Positions 1 to 6,698 of a stretch of 7,195 bases of DNA are shown here, piece after piece. How positions within the stretch are numbered: position 1 is the first letter of the stretch; each line of letters begins with the position of its first letter. The DNA is taken from assembly GCA_013696665.1 (NCBI GenBank), contig JACCYC010000121.1, forward strand, positions 1 through 7,195, in the 5' to 3' direction. Source of the stretch: Burkholderiaceae bacterium (GTDB lineage Bacteria > Pseudomonadota > Gammaproteobacteria > Burkholderiales > Burkholderiaceae_F). A program made the position numbers and the translations under genes. The notes under the pieces were generated by a model. It made no database searches, had not been told where the DNA came from, and saw only the letters and a program-made list of their open reading frames with translations.

Positions 1-759
1 GTGCAGGCGCTGCCAGTAATCGATGGCCGCCACAAAGTCGCGGCGCTCAAACGCCTCCGAGCCCGCCATTGCGAGCGCTTTCCACTGTTTGGGGTCAAGC
101 ACCAACGCGCGCCGTACGAGCTCAAGAGGCTTGCCCGTAAACGTCCGGCCCTGGCTCATCGCTAGAGCATCGGCGTAATCGGCCATCACGTCCGCGTTCT
201 CAGGCACCAGTGCGCTGACCTTGGCATACGCAGCGGCGGCTTCGGAAAAATTTCCAATTGCATACTGGGTCCGTGCCAGCAGCGCCCATGTTTCAGCGTT
301 CGTCGGTTCCTTATCCAAACGCTTTTTCAAATCGGTGATCATTGTCTCGATCCGCTCGCGCGTAACCTCGCCTTCGTTCGACGCTAGGGCGGTGCCCGGC
401 GACAGACCGGCCGGGCTGCCGACTTGTAAGTACAACGCGGCGGCGGCAAGCGGTGTAATCAAAGCGACAACGACAGCAATCCAACGGTGACTGCGCCGCC
501 CGTCGGGCGCCGCACCACTGGCGCGCACGTCGTCGAGCAGACGTCGTTCAAGTTCGGTTTTTGATTCGGAGTACTGCTCGGGAGAGAGCGTGCCGCGCGC
601 GAGGTCCGCTTCGAGATCAGCGAACTGATCCCGGAAGATCGACACGTTTGCTGCACCGTGGTCAACCGTGCGCGACTCGCTCCGGCGCAGCAGCGGCCAC
701 AGGATCCAGGCTATCGCTATGACCACCATTGCAATTGCTGCGACGATGAACGCTGTCAT
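1..759 (-). CDS. ccmI: CcmI, cytochrome c maturation apocytochrome chaperone (partial, C-terminus beyond window)
   Basis: CcmI holds apocytochrome c in the periplasm, through its TPR domain, and presents it to the CcmF/CcmH haem ligation complex. The reading frame is open from ATG at 759 to the window edge and gives the first 253 residues. Two membrane segments are visible, at about residues 3-24 and 92-112. The loop between them carries the family's typical pattern: IFRDQFADLEADLARGTLSP at 41-60, then a charged helix ending ELERRLLDD (69-77), likely a short coiled coil facing the cytoplasm. From about residue 133 onward it is TPR-like, for example ETWALLARTQYAIGNFSEAA (156-175), a second helix pair at 188-222 ending RRALVLDPKQW, and the start of a third. 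The ATG overlaps the ccmH stop (ATGA), and GGGGGA lies 9 bases upstream. The C-terminal periplasmic part lies outside the window. Family assignment is firm; full length is unknown. Confidence 0.93.
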   Translation of the reverse strand, partial: MTAFIVAAIAMVVIAIAWILWPLLRRSESRTVDHGAANVSIFRDQFADLEADLARGTLSPEQYSESKTELERRLLDDVRASGAAPDGRRSHRWIAVVVALITPLAAAALYLQVGSPAGLSPGTALASNEGEVTRERIETMITDLKKRLDKEPTNAETWALLARTQYAIGNFSEAAAAYAKVSALVPENADVMADYADALAMSQGRTFTGKPLELVRRALVLDPKQWKALAMAGSEAFERRDFVAAIDYWQRLH

Positions 760-1232
760 AGCTTTGCGTCCCCCGGATTGCCCAGCAGTCTTTCAGCTTC
801 TGCCTGCTCGGCCGAGCTCAACGGTGTGTCGCTCAGGCGGCGACGTCTATTGCGCAGTGCTCTCGCAAAAGCGACGAGCGCCGTCAGCGCAAGCAAAGCC
901 GGTCCAAACCACAGCAGCAACGTATGTGACTTTAACGGTGGTCGATAAAGTACGAAATCGCCATAGCGCGCGACCATGAAATCGAGAATCTGCTCATCGC
1001 TGCGCCCGGCCTGAATCTGCTCGCCAATCTCGCGTCGCAGGTCCACCGCAAGTTCTGCACTCGATTCAGCAATCGTCTGATTCTGGCAAACCAGGCAGCG
1101 AAGCTGTTCGGCAAGCCCGGCTGCGCGATGCGTCGCGACTGCATCAGGCTTTGCAAGGACCTCGGCTGACAACGCAGCGCCCGAAAACAACGAGATCAGT
1201 AGCAGCATCCAGTGGAAACGCGCGACGCTCAT
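756..1232 (-). CDS. ccmH: CcmH, cytochrome c maturation thiol-disulfide oxidoreductase (short form)
   Basis: CcmH is a membrane-anchored periplasmic protein that helps reduce the CXXCH cysteines of apocytochrome c, in concert with CcmG, and docks with CcmF and CcmI. The 158-residue protein has an N-terminal signal segment (about 5-22, likely cleavage near ALSA-E at 20-24). The family hallmark LRCLVCQNQ is at 44-52 with the redox pair C46 and C49, followed by the conserved YGDFVLYRPP at 90-99. One membrane helix spans about 104-124, followed by the basic stretch RNRRRR and a short cytoplasmic tail. Length fits the stand-alone CcmH/CycL type of Pseudomonas and Rhodobacter; E. coli CcmH is about 350 residues because it is fused to a CcmI-like domain. 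The start overlaps the ccmG stop by 4 bases (ATGA), and its own stop overlaps the ccmI start the same way. No Shine-Dalgarno sequence is evident, so translation is probably coupled to ccmG. Confidence 0.97.
   Translation of the reverse strand: MSVARFHWMLLLISLFSGAALSAEVLAKPDAVATHRAAGLAEQLRCLVCQNQTIAESSAELAVDLRREIGEQIQAGRSDEQILDFMVARYGDFVLYRPPLKSHTLLLWFGPALLALTALVAFARALRNRRRRLSDTPLSSAEQAEAERLLGNPGDAKL
769..774 (-). promoter_or_regulatory. Probable Shine-Dalgarno sequence of ccmI
   Basis: On the minus strand this reads GGGGGA and lies 9 bases before the ccmI ATG at 759, inside the end of ccmH. It matches the GGAGGA consensus with one mismatch and supports the ccmI start that overlaps the ccmH stop. 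Confidence 0.5.
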
Positions 1233-1837
1233 GACTTGCGTAGCTGCTGCACCAGCGGAAACATTTTCTTACGCCACGCTTCTTCGGTTACCGGGCCAAT
1301 CTGCTTGAAACGAATCACGCCTTGCTTGTCGATCACAAACGTCTCGGGGACTCCATAGACGCCGTAATCGAGGCCCACACGTCCATCGGTGTCCATCAGC
1401 GAAAGCTTGTACGGATTGCCGAGCTGCGCCAGCCAACCGAGCGCCGGGTCGCGTTTGTCTTTGTAGTTCAGACCGACAATGGGGACGGTGTCAGTCCGCG
1501 CAAGCTCAACCAGCAGCGGATGTTCGACACGACAGGCAACACACCACGATGCCCAGACGTTGAGTAACCACACCTGGCCCTGCATCTGGCTGGGGGAAAA
1601 CATCTGATCGGGCTGCGCGAGTTGCGCAAGCTGAAACGTTGGCGCAGGTTTTCCTACAAGCGGCGAAGGCACTTCTCTTGGGTTAAGTCCCAAGCCAACG
1701 AATAGAAATGCAGCGAGCCCGATGAAAACGGCAAGCGGGACTGCAAACCGGAGGGCCGACCTGGGCTGCTCAGTGCTCGCGGCGTCGCTATCTTTGCGCG
1801 CAGCAAAACCCTCGGCAGCGCGTGCTTCGTCGCTCAT
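1229..1837 (-). CDS. ccmG: CcmG/DsbE, thioredoxin-like periplasmic reductase
   Basis: CcmG is a membrane-tethered periplasmic thioredoxin that passes electrons from the inner-membrane reductase DsbD/CcdA to the apocytochrome c or CcmH disulfide. The 202-residue protein has one membrane helix at about 31-50 and then a thioredoxin fold. The active site is WASWCVACRVEHP (95-107) with C99 and C102, and the cis-proline loop is GVYGVPETFVID (159-170) with P164. The hydrophilic stretch before the membrane helix is about 30 residues; the active-site cysteines sit 19 residues later than C80/C83 of E. coli DsbE, so this N-terminus is longer than the E. coli one. There is no other ATG before the membrane segment, which supports the chosen start. 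It lies 6 bases after the ccmF stop, and its stop overlaps the ccmH start. A generic TlpA/ResA thioredoxin is the alternative from sequence alone, but the position between ccmF and ccmH settles it. Confidence 0.97.
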   Translation of the reverse strand: MSDEARAAEGFAARKDSDAASTEQPRSALRFAVPLAVFIGLAAFLFVGLGLNPREVPSPLVGKPAPTFQLAQLAQPDQMFSPSQMQGQVWLLNVWASWCVACRVEHPLLVELARTDTVPIVGLNYKDKRDPALGWLAQLGNPYKLSLMDTDGRVGLDYGVYGVPETFVIDKQGVIRFKQIGPVTEEAWRKKMFPLVQQLRKS

Positions 1838-1843
1838 AGGTGC

Positions 1844-3817
1844 TTATGCGCTCGCGACGGCGCTGGTCTGGCTGCGCCGGGCAAGCAACCGGTAGCGGCG
1901 GTCCGAAAGCGCTAACACGCCACCCAGCGCCATCAGCACACACCCGCCCCAGATCCAGGTGATCAGCGGCTTGAGATACACGCGCACGCTCCACGCGCCG
2001 GTGCCACTTGGATCGATTGGCTCGCCGAGCGAAACGTAAATGTCTCCGAGCACCCCAGTGTCAATTGCGGCCTCGGTCATTGGCATCTTCTGCACGTTGT
2101 AGATGCGCTTTTCGGGGTGCAAGGTCGTGACGTGGTTGCCGTTTCGCGACACCTCAACCGTGCCGCGAGCGCCGCTGTAATTGGGGCCGGTAAGACGCTG
2201 CGTGCCGACAAACTTTATCGCGTAACGGCCCACTTGAGTCGTGTCGCCGACGTTCATGCGTGTGTCCTGCTCGACCTGATAACCGTTGACTACCGTGACA
2301 CCGACGACGAACACGCCAATACCGAGATGCGCCAGCTGCATCCCCCAGTAGGAGCGACCCTGCGCACGTAAACGTTCCAAGAGCCCTCCGCGCAGATGGC
2401 GAACGCGCTCTTTGATATTGAGTGCAATGGACGCTGCGATCCATGCCGCCAGAAACAGACCGACGCTAATCAGCGGCGTCCAACGTCCTGCCAACACGGG
2501 TGCAATCAACGCGACCGCAAGCGCGACAGCAAAAGCCCATTTGAGCCGCATGGCCAGATCCGGCAGCTCCGCTTTCTTCCAGCGCGCCAGCGGGCCGATT
2601 CCCATTAGAAAAACCAGCGGCGCCATCACGGCGCCAAACACCAGATTGAAGTATGGCGGGCCAACCGAAGCTTTCGGCAACTCAAGTGCATCGAGAAACA
2701 GCGGATAAAGAGTTCCCAAAAGCACCGACCCAGCTGCGACTGCAAGCAGCAGATTGTTAAGTAGCAGAAACGACTCGCGCGAAACAACTTCAAACTTGCC
2801 GCCAAGGCCGACCTTCGGTGCGCGCCACGCAAACAGCGCGAGCGACGAACCGATGACGACCACCAGAAAGGCAAGGATGAAGACCCCGCGCTTGGGATCA
2901 GTTGCAAACGCATGCACCGATGTGAGCACCCCTGAGCGCACGAGAAACGTGCCAAGCAGAGAAAGCGAGAAGGCACAGATGGCAAGCAGCACGGTCCAGC
3001 TTCTAAAGCTGCCGCGCTTTTCGGTGGTGGCGAGCGAATGAATCAACGCGGTGCCTACCAGCCAAGGCATAAACGACGCGTTCTCAACCGGATCCCAGAA
3101 CCACCATCCACCCCAGCCCAGTTCGTAGTACGCCCACCAGCTGCCGAGCGCGATGCCGCAGGTCAGGAAGCACCATGCCAACGTGGTCCAGGGGCGCGAC
3201 CATCGGGCCCACGCCGCGTCAAGTTTGCCGCCCAGCAAGGCTGCAATTGCAAATGAAAACGCTACTGAGAACCCGACGTAGCCCATGTAGAGCATCGGCG
3301 GATGAAACACCATGCCGGGGTCCTGCAGCAGCGGGTTCAGATCCCGCCCATCCAGCGCCGGTGGCAGCAGCCGGTCAAAAGGATTCGACGTCAGCAACAT
3401 GAACAGCAGAAAACCGATCGAGAGCACGCCCTGAACGCCGATCACGCGCGCCAACATATCGTCAGGCAGGTGGCGCGAGAAGATCGACACGGCAAACGTC
3501 CACCACGCGAGCATCAGCATCCAGAGCAACAAAGACCCTTCGTGCGAGCCCCAGCTTGCCGCGATTCGATAGTGCAGCGGTAGCTGCGAGTTGGAGTTGC
3601 TGGCGACATTGGTAACCGAAAAGTCGTTGACGACGAACGAGTAGACCAGGCAACCAAATGCCAGCGTGATGAAGAGCACCTGGCCGCGTGCGGCCGGGCG
3701 TGCGACCGACATCCAGGTGCGGTCGCCGCGCGCCGCGCCCGCGATCGGCAGGACCGCCTGCGCCGTTGCCAGCAACAGCGCGAGGATCAGCGCAAGGTTT
3801 CCGATTTCAGGAATCAT
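1844..3817 (-). CDS. ccmF: CcmF, cytochrome c haem lyase subunit
   Basis: CcmF is the integral membrane core of the haem ligation complex; it takes haem from holo-CcmE and forms the thioether bonds to apocytochrome c, together with CcmH and CcmI. The 657-residue length is normal for the family. The sequence is mostly hydrophobic helices. The tryptophan-rich haem-handling WWD domain lies at about 227-246, centred on WGGWWFWDPVENAS (235-248). Four histidines match the known haem ligands of E. coli CcmF: H172 (in FHPP), H260 (in ALIHS), H302 (in SVHAF) and H497 (in MQLAHLGIG), corresponding to H173, H261, H303 and H491. A large periplasmic loop of about 510-615 precedes a final helix at about 616-636. 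The ATG is 6 bases after the ccmE stop and gives the usual N-terminus MIPEIGNLAL. No clear ribosome binding site is seen. The related NrfE and CcmC families are excluded by length and operon position. Confidence 0.98.
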   Translation of the reverse strand: MIPEIGNLALILALLLATAQAVLPIAGAARGDRTWMSVARPAARGQVLFITLAFGCLVYSFVVNDFSVTNVASNSNSQLPLHYRIAASWGSHEGSLLLWMLMLAWWTFAVSIFSRHLPDDMLARVIGVQGVLSIGFLLFMLLTSNPFDRLLPPALDGRDLNPLLQDPGMVFHPPMLYMGYVGFSVAFSFAIAALLGGKLDAAWARWSRPWTTLAWCFLTCGIALGSWWAYYELGWGGWWFWDPVENASFMPWLVGTALIHSLATTEKRGSFRSWTVLLAICAFSLSLLGTFLVRSGVLTSVHAFATDPKRGVFILAFLVVVIGSSLALFAWRAPKVGLGGKFEVVSRESFLLLNNLLLAVAAGSVLLGTLYPLFLDALELPKASVGPPYFNLVFGAVMAPLVFLMGIGPLARWKKAELPDLAMRLKWAFAVALAVALIAPVLAGRWTPLISVGLFLAAWIAASIALNIKERVRHLRGGLLERLRAQGRSYWGMQLAHLGIGVFVVGVTVVNGYQVEQDTRMNVGDTTQVGRYAIKFVGTQRLTGPNYSGARGTVEVSRNGNHVTTLHPEKRIYNVQKMPMTEAAIDTGVLGDIYVSLGEPIDPSGTGAWSVRVYLKPLITWIWGGCVLMALGGVLALSDRRYRLLARRSQTSAVASA

Positions 3818-3823
3818 CTGATG

Positions 3824-4267
3824 CTATTGCAGAGCCTTGCGCGCTTTGGCAGCCTGCTCGACTGCATAGGCAGCCTCGGGCGGGGTGTAGTTCTCGTCAT
3901 GTTTGGCAAGTACTTCATGCGCACGGAACACGCCATCGGCGTCCAGTTTGCCCTGCGCGACCACACCTTTTCCCTCCTTGAACAAATCGGGAAGGATGCC
4001 GGTAAATACGACCGGGATTATTTTCGCGGTATCGGTGACGTTGAAGTTGACAGTAAGGCCGTCGGACTGCCGCTTGACACTTCCCTGCTCGACAAGACCA
4101 CCGACCCGGAAGGCTTTGCCTTTCGGGGCCTCCTGATTGGCGATCTGCGAAGGGCTATAGAAGAAAACCAGGTTCTCCTGAAACGCAGACAGAACGAGTG
4201 CCACCGCAACGCCCAGGGCAGCCAGGCCGCCCAGTATCAATGTGAGTCGCTTCTGACGGGGCTTCAT
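3824..4267 (-). CDS. ccmE: CcmE, periplasmic haem chaperone
   Basis: CcmE binds haem covalently in the periplasm and carries it from the CcmABCD complex to CcmF. The protein has 147 residues: a short basic N-terminus (MKPRQKRLT), one membrane anchor at about 8-28, then a beta-barrel domain of the OB type. The haem attachment site is LAKHDENYTPPE (120-131), where H123 corresponds to the covalent ligand H130 of E. coli and Y127 to the axial ligand Y134. The flexible C-terminal tail after the motif is short and charged. The ATG at 4267 was chosen because it begins the family's typical N-terminus and overlaps the ccmD stop as ATGA; the same frame extends upstream to an ATG at 4405, but that part lies inside ccmD and encodes no CcmE-like residues. 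The HDENY motif is the H-type, not the C-type found in some archaea and sulfate reducers. Confidence 0.98.
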   Translation of the reverse strand: MKPRQKRLTLILGGLAALGVAVALVLSAFQENLVFFYSPSQIANQEAPKGKAFRVGGLVEQGSVKRQSDGLTVNFNVTDTAKIIPVVFTGILPDLFKEGKGVVAQGKLDADGVFRAHEVLAKHDENYTPPEAAYAVEQAAKARKALQ

Positions 4268-4461
4268 CGGTCGCCCACAGTTTGCGTTGACTTTCCCATT
4301 TCCAAATTGCCCCCAATGATTTCGGAAATCGCACGGCGGCGCCGCACGCGCAGCAGAACAATTTCGATGACAACCGCGGCCAGCACGGTGGCATACGAGC
4401 CCCACACGTAGAAGCCGTAGCCACCCATCGCCCAGAAATCGGCTGCGCTCGCCCAGTTCAC
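4264..4461 (-). CDS. ccmD: CcmD, small membrane subunit of haem export complex (GTG start)
   Basis: CcmD is a small membrane protein that stabilises the CcmABC complex and is needed to release holo-CcmE from it. This 65-residue protein starts at GTG, giving VNWASAADFWAMGGYGFYVW for residues 1-20. The conserved GGYGFYVWGSY region (13-23) leads into one membrane helix at about 20-38. The helix is followed by an arginine cluster (R38, R40-R43) and a cytoplasmic tail; the usual CcmD layout is periplasmic N-terminus and cytoplasmic C-terminus. The GTG overlaps the ccmC stop (GTGA), and a good Shine-Dalgarno sequence lies just upstream, which supports the start. The stop overlaps the ccmE ATG. The frame is open upstream inside ccmC, but those residues do not resemble any CcmD. 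Size, motif and position make the call strong. Confidence 0.94.
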   Translation of the reverse strand: MNWASAADFWAMGGYGFYVWGSYATVLAAVVIEIVLLRVRRRRAISEIIGGNLEMGKSTQTVGDR

Positions 4462-5225
4462 TTGAGCCTCTCCGCGGCGCGAAGTTCCCGCGCCCACTCG
4501 CTGCGCTTCTCGCGCTCGAGCAGAATGCTGCGAACGCGGTGCAAGGCTGCGCCGATGCTGTACGACCAGAACGCCAGCGCCATCAGCAACATACCGAGCA
4601 GCATCGTAGCGGCCATCGAAGGCGAACGCGTCAGGCTGACCGACGAGCCCTGATGCAGCGTATTCCACCACTGCACCGAAAAGTAGATGATCGGTATGTT
4701 GACGACGCCGACGAGCGCGAGCACCGCGCCTGCCTTATCCGCACGGCGCGGGTCATCAATGGCTGCCTGCAGCGCCAGAAATCCCAGATAAAGAAACAGC
4801 AGAACCAATTCGGATGTCAGCCGCGCGTCCCAGACCCAGTAGGTGCCCCAGGTAGGCCGTCCCCACAATGAGCCGGTGATCAGCGCGAGCACTGTCATCA
4901 ACGCCCCGGTCGGCGCGATTGCGGTGGCCATCATCGAAGACACGCGCGTATTCAGGATCAGGCCGAGCGCGGCCCAGAACGCCATGATCAGGTACAGAAA
5001 CATCGACATCCACGCCGCGGGGACATGGATGAAAATAATCCGGTAGGACTCGCCCTGCGTAGCGTCGGTCGGCGCGACGAAGAAACCGACGTACAGACCG
5101 AGCGCCGCGAGCACAGCTCCGATCACGAAAAACCACGGGGTCAATCGGCCCGCGAGCGGAAAGAAAGTCTGGGGCGATGAGAACCAGAACAATCCGGGCC
5201 GGGCGTGAACGCTCAGTGTGCTCAT
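4458..5225 (-). CDS. ccmC: CcmC, haem handling protein for CcmE
   Basis: CcmC is a six-helix inner membrane protein that presents haem to CcmE in the periplasm. The 255-residue protein has the WWD tryptophan-rich signature at 121-135 (W121, W126, W130, W132, D133), followed by ARLTSELVL. The two axial haem histidines are H67 in IFIHVPAAW and H191 in WWNTLHQ; both sit seven residues later than H60 and H184 of E. coli. The C-terminus after the last helix is a charged, arginine- and glutamate-rich tail (229-255). The ATG at 5225 is preferred over one at 5258 in the same frame because it lies one base after the ccmB stop (TGACATG) and gives a normal N-terminal length; the upstream ATG would add 11 residues read inside ccmB. 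No Shine-Dalgarno sequence is visible before 5225, so reinitiation after ccmB is likely. Confidence 0.97.
   Translation of the reverse strand: MSTLSVHARPGLFWFSSPQTFFPLAGRLTPWFFVIGAVLAALGLYVGFFVAPTDATQGESYRIIFIHVPAAWMSMFLYLIMAFWAALGLILNTRVSSMMATAIAPTGALMTVLALITGSLWGRPTWGTYWVWDARLTSELVLLFLYLGFLALQAAIDDPRRADKAGAVLALVGVVNIPIIYFSVQWWNTLHQGSSVSLTRSPSMAATMLLGMLLMALAFWSYSIGAALHRVRSILLEREKRSEWARELRAAERLK
4467..4473 (-). promoter_or_regulatory. Shine-Dalgarno sequence of ccmD
   Basis: On the minus strand this reads GGAGAGG and ends 5 bases before the GTG at 4461. It is the clearest ribosome binding site in the operon. It lies inside the end of ccmC and decides the start of ccmD, whose frame is otherwise open further upstream. 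Confidence 0.75.
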
Positions 5226-5226
5226 G

Positions 5227-5895
5227 TCATTCGATGGAAATGCGAAGCGCGACTGCAACGGCCCATGGCATCAAGACGGCAGCGAACAAGAAAAATGCAC
5301 CAAGCAACAGGAAGTACGCTGACACGCTGAGGCCGGCGGCAGCGGCACCGACGGCGCCCGCTCCGAAAATCAGCACCGGGATGTAAAGAGGCAAGACTAG
5401 CAAGGATGCCAGCACAGCGCCGCCGCGCAAGCCTAGTGTCAGCGCCGCGCCGATGGAACCGATCAGCGATAACACGGGTGTACCAAGCGCAAGGCCCCCT
5501 ACGAGTGCCGCGGTTGAACTATGGTCCAGATCGAACAGCAGGCCAAAGACCACCGCCATCAACGTCAACGGCACCCCCGTGCTTAGCCAATGCGCTGTGG
5601 CCTTGGCCAGCACGATCAACGATAAAGGTTCAGCAGACAACAGCATTTGTTCGAGCGTTCCATCGGCAAAATCGTTCGCAAAAAGACGCGGTAGCGACAA
5701 GATGGCGGCGAGCAAGGCTGCCACCCACACCACGCCAGGCGCAATGTCACGCAGCAAGGCCGGCTCAGGCCCAATACCCAACGGGGCCAGGGTCACCACG
5801 ACGACGAAGAAAAACAGCGTGTTGAGCACGTCGGCCTTCTGCCGCATCGCCAGCAGCAAGTCGCGGCGGACGACGTGCAGGAAGATAGTCAGCAT
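5227..5895 (-). CDS. ccmB: CcmB, ABC transporter membrane subunit
   Basis: CcmB is the membrane permease partner of the ATPase CcmA; together with CcmC and CcmD they form the complex that uses ATP to release haem-loaded CcmE. The 222 residues are typical in length and strongly hydrophobic, with about six membrane helices. The conserved stretch LPRLFANDFADGTLEQMLLS (68-87) includes the DFADGTLEQ motif seen across CcmB proteins, probably part of the contact with CcmA. The basic N-terminal segment VVRRDLLLAMRQKADVLN (8-25) is also typical. The start overlaps the ccmA stop by 7 bases (ATGCTGA), with a weak GGAA about 7 bases upstream; the stop is one base from the ccmC start. Earlier views held that CcmAB exports haem; the better supported role is release of holo-CcmE. 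Confidence 0.97.
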   Translation of the reverse strand: MLTIFLHVVRRDLLLAMRQKADVLNTLFFFVVVVTLAPLGIGPEPALLRDIAPGVVWVAALLAAILSLPRLFANDFADGTLEQMLLSAEPLSLIVLAKATAHWLSTGVPLTLMAVVFGLLFDLDHSSTAALVGGLALGTPVLSLIGSIGAALTLGLRGGAVLASLLVLPLYIPVLIFGAGAVGAAAAGLSVSAYFLLLGAFFLFAAVLMPWAVAVALRISIE

Positions 5896-6536
5896 GTCGA
5901 TTCCGCGACCGATGTCCGGGCGCCCAGATCAACATGCTGCAATCGGGCCACTTCAATCGCAACGTCTTGATGGGTGACGAAAACTACCGTGTTGCCGTGG
6001 CCAACGTGGCTTGAAATCAACTGCGAAAGTGCGGCAACTCCAAGCGTGTCAAGCGCCGTAAATGGCTCGTCCAAAACCCACAATGGCGCGTCGGGTGTTG
6101 CAAACAGCCGGGCCAGAGCGATGCGCCGACGCTGTCCCTGCGAAAGAAAGCGCGCCATTGTGTGCTCGACGTGCGCGATCCCGACAGCGTCGAGCGAGCG
6201 ACGCACCACCGCATCATCCACCTTGCGACCGGAAACGGCCTGAGCGATCTTTACGTTCTCGCTTACCGTGAGCTCGTCTTTCACGCCGTTCAGGTGTCCG
6301 ACGTACACCAGATCCCGCAGGTACTCCTCGCGTGCCTTGCGGATGTCGCGTCCGCGCCACCGCACTTCGCCTGCTGTGGGTTGCAGCAATCCGCACAAAA
6401 TTCTCAACAGACTGGTTTTGCCCGTCCCGTTTGCTCCGGCGACACGAAGCAGCGAGCCGGGAGCGACCGCGAAGTCGATTCCGGCAAACAGTGTCCTGTC
6501 GCCGCGTTCGCAGCAGAGATCGGTCGCTTCGAGCAT
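5889..6536 (-). CDS. ccmA: CcmA, ABC transporter ATP-binding subunit
   Basis: CcmA is the cytoplasmic ATPase of the CcmABCD complex, powering release of holo-CcmE. The 215-residue protein has all ABC ATPase elements in order: Walker A GANGTGKT (34-41), the Q-loop region that in CcmA proteins reads YVGHLNGVKDELT (78-90), the signature LSQGQRRR (131-138), Walker B LWVLDEPF (152-159, D156 and E157), D-loop ALD (161-163) and the switch histidine in FVTHQ (H189). The H at position 81 followed by G84 and K86 is the CcmA pattern and separates it from generic ABC ATPases. It is the first gene of the operon, and no other gene lies upstream on this strand within the window. The ATG at 6536 has no Shine-Dalgarno sequence, and a TATAAC element lies only 7 bases upstream, so the message may be leaderless. 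An upstream in-frame GTG is blocked by a TAA. Confidence 0.97.
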   Translation of the reverse strand: MLEATDLCCERGDRTLFAGIDFAVAPGSLLRVAGANGTGKTSLLRILCGLLQPTAGEVRWRGRDIRKAREEYLRDLVYVGHLNGVKDELTVSENVKIAQAVSGRKVDDAVVRRSLDAVGIAHVEHTMARFLSQGQRRRIALARLFATPDAPLWVLDEPFTALDTLGVAALSQLISSHVGHGNTVVFVTHQDVAIEVARLQHVDLGARTSVAESTC

Positions 6537-6543
6537 CGGCAGG

Positions 6544-6549
6544 CGTTAT
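6544..6549 (-). promoter_or_regulatory. Candidate -10 element of the ccm operon
   Basis: On the minus strand the sequence is TATAAC, close to the sigma-70 TATAAT consensus, ending 7 bases before the ccmA ATG. Transcription from it would begin at or within a few bases of the start codon. No matching -35 hexamer is found at a 16-18 base spacing, so this could be chance or an activator-dependent promoter. Confidence 0.35.
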
Positions 6550-6584
6550 AAGCGATGCACGCGCGCCGCGATAGTCGAAAGTGG

Positions 6585-6594
6585 GCTGGCCAGC
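6585..6594. repeat. Perfect 10-base palindrome upstream of ccmA
   Basis: GCTGGCCAGC is its own reverse complement. Its centre lies about 53 bases before the ccmA start. It could be an operator half-site cluster, but short GC-rich palindromes occur often by chance in such DNA. Confidence 0.3.
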
Positions 6595-6645
6595 GCAGTC
6601 ACGGGCACCGCCGCGCGCAAACGGTTCGATTGACCGCGTCGATGT

Positions 6646-6678
6646 GCGCAATTCCGCGCATGGGGCGAGCGATTGCGC
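6646..6678. repeat. Inverted repeat upstream of the response regulator promoter
   Basis: The arms GCGCAAT (6646-6652) and ATTGCGC (6672-6678) are perfect complements separated by 19 bases. The right arm ends 4 bases before the candidate TACAAT element, so a bound protein would cover the -35 region. The long spacer makes an RNA hairpin or terminator unlikely. Confidence 0.35.
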
Positions 6679-6682
6679 GGTC

Positions 6683-6688
6683 TACAAT
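6683..6688 (+). promoter_or_regulatory. Candidate -10 element of the response regulator gene
   Basis: The sequence TACAAT matches five of six bases of the sigma-70 consensus. Transcription would begin near 6694 and leave a 5' leader of about 46 bases before the ATG at 6740. The -35 position holds only a weak match, so an activator may be needed. An upstream TTGACC at 6630-6635 is too far away to pair with it. Confidence 0.4.
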
Positions 6689-6698
6689 CCGCCCTCTC

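Noticed and set aside
4268..4405. Upstream ATG at 4405 as a longer start for ccmE
   Set aside because: The extra 46 residues are read inside ccmD, contain no CcmE-like sequence, and would precede the normal basic N-terminus and membrane anchor.
3821..4411. Long plus-strand open frame (196 codons) opposite ccmE and ccmD
   Set aside because: It lies antisense to two confidently identified genes, resembles no known family, and GC-rich coding DNA often leaves the opposite strand open.
5226..5258. Upstream ATG at 5258 as the start of ccmC
   Set aside because: It would overlap ccmB by 32 bases and add 11 residues; the ATG at 5225 one base after the ccmB stop gives the usual length.
5453..5977. 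Plus-strand open frame of 174 codons opposite ccmB and the end of ccmA
   Set aside because: It is antisense to strongly conserved ABC transporter genes, has a low-complexity polar composition, and has no ribosome binding site or family motif that I can see.
6630..6658. TTGACC at 6630-6635 as a -35 element for the response regulator
   Set aside because: At a spacing of 16-18 bases the sequence is TTCCGC or similar, which is a poor -10, and the good TACAAT element is 47 bases downstream.
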